DNA of 64,000 nt, from assembly GCF_017982655.1 (NCBI RefSeq), contig NZ_JABXYX010000010.1, forward strand, positions 18,183 through 82,182, written 5' to 3'. Both the position numbers and the translations under genes were made by a program. The notes under the pieces are model-generated. The model had not been told where the DNA came from. It did not search any database and worked only from the letters and a program-made list of their open reading frames with translations. Of this stretch, positions 63,841-64,000 are shown in pieces. This DNA is from Brasilonema sp. CT11. GTDB taxonomy: Bacteria; Cyanobacteriota; Cyanobacteriia; Cyanobacteriales; Nostocaceae. Numbering within the stretch: the stretch's first letter is position 1; the number at the start of each line of letters is the position of its first letter.

Positions 63841-64000
63841 ATGGAAGATAATAACCCTCAGCGTAAAATGTCTGAAGAAGAACGTTTTCAATCAGACAGT
63901 TATTCCTACTTGGAACAGCCGGAAAATGCTACTCGCTATACACTACCAATTCATTTTCTAGAGGATGCTTTTAAAGAAAGGTCGTTCTCTTTGTTGGATC
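63841..64000 (+). CDS. Start of an unidentified gene, cut by the window end
   Basis: An ATG at 63841 opens a frame that runs past the end: MEDNNPQRKMSEEERFQSD, then a SYSYLEQPENATRYTLPIHFLEDAF stretch. Acidic and polar, no signal peptide in the first 53 residues. No family recognised. GACATCC just upstream does not resemble a strong ribosome-binding site. Confidence 0.45.
   Translation, partial: MEDNNPQRKMSEEERFQSDSYSYLEQPENATRYTLPIHFLEDAFKERSFSLLD

Noticed and set aside
63559-63891. 110-aa minus-strand frame
   Set aside because: It runs antisense through the IS200/IS605-like right end and has no recognisable domain.
1-64000. CRISPR array
   Set aside because: The tandem repeats seen are heptamers, protein-coding repeats or palindromic elements; none shows 28-37-bp repeats with unique spacers.

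Overview
The window comes from a cyanobacterium, most likely a filamentous one of the Nostocales type. Direct signs are petG (cytochrome b6f subunit), a CytM-like cytochrome c, many copies of the HIP1 octamer GCGATCGC, heptamer STRR repeats (TTAGTCA, AAGCGTT, AGTGAAC series), and cyanobacterial families such as DUF3038/DUF4335 and DUF3370. Genus cannot be read from the sequence.

Layout. 0-13 kb is housekeeping: purL (cut by the window edge) and purF, an orphan peptide-type ABC permease, apt, the DUF3038/DUF4335 pair, an FHA-tagged class A penicillin-binding protein, a Gly/Pro-rich secreted protein, lspA and bioY. 13.6-17.8 kb is a complete phosphate transporter operon pstS-pstC-pstA-pstB with a clear Pho box, a terminator and then a tRNA-Gly gene. 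17.9-26.5 kb holds a TonB-like protein, acetyltransferases, a decayed hisC and two neighbouring glutathione-reductase paralogues that differ in their predicted cofactor-binding residues. 26.8-28.6 kb is a small scrapyard of toxin-antitoxin pieces: a frameshifted PIN toxin, its antitoxin, a clipped DUF104 antitoxin and a 39-bp echo of the nearby GNAT gene.

28.8-34 kb is the most interesting part. A beta-helix repeat protein fused to a CbbX/SpoVK-type AAA+ domain is interrupted by an in-frame TAG. Next to it lies a Ro60 (TROVE/vWA) gene, and 38 bp upstream of its GTG start, on the same strand, is a tRNA-like RNA. Removing a 49-nt insert leaves an exact 72-nt cloverleaf. The insert splits the anticodon stem and carries a GAAA-capped hairpin with the Ro-binding motif GNCGAAG. 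I read this as a bacterial Y RNA built into an uncut tRNA frame, probably transcribed together with its protein partner.

34-50 kb returns to metabolism and envelope: pyrD, DUF2256, isoaspartyl peptidase, glmU, an HD-GYP response regulator, an MnmC2-like tRNA methyltransferase, a rhodanese, a divergent outer-membrane/FecR pair, a DhaM-HPr-EI fusion and an alpha/beta hydrolase. 50-61.6 kb holds a WD40 protein, a small beta-rich exported protein, DUF2087, mmsA, the cytM/petG/rsmD/hisH group, a C15-type peptidase, DUF3370 and a methyltransferase. 61.6-64 kb is repeat-rich, with an orphan MntA nucleotidyltransferase whose HEPN partner is reduced to nine codons, a ribbon-helix-helix gene and an IS200/IS605-like right end. 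Short palindromic repeats are scattered throughout, and several lie in frame inside coding sequences.
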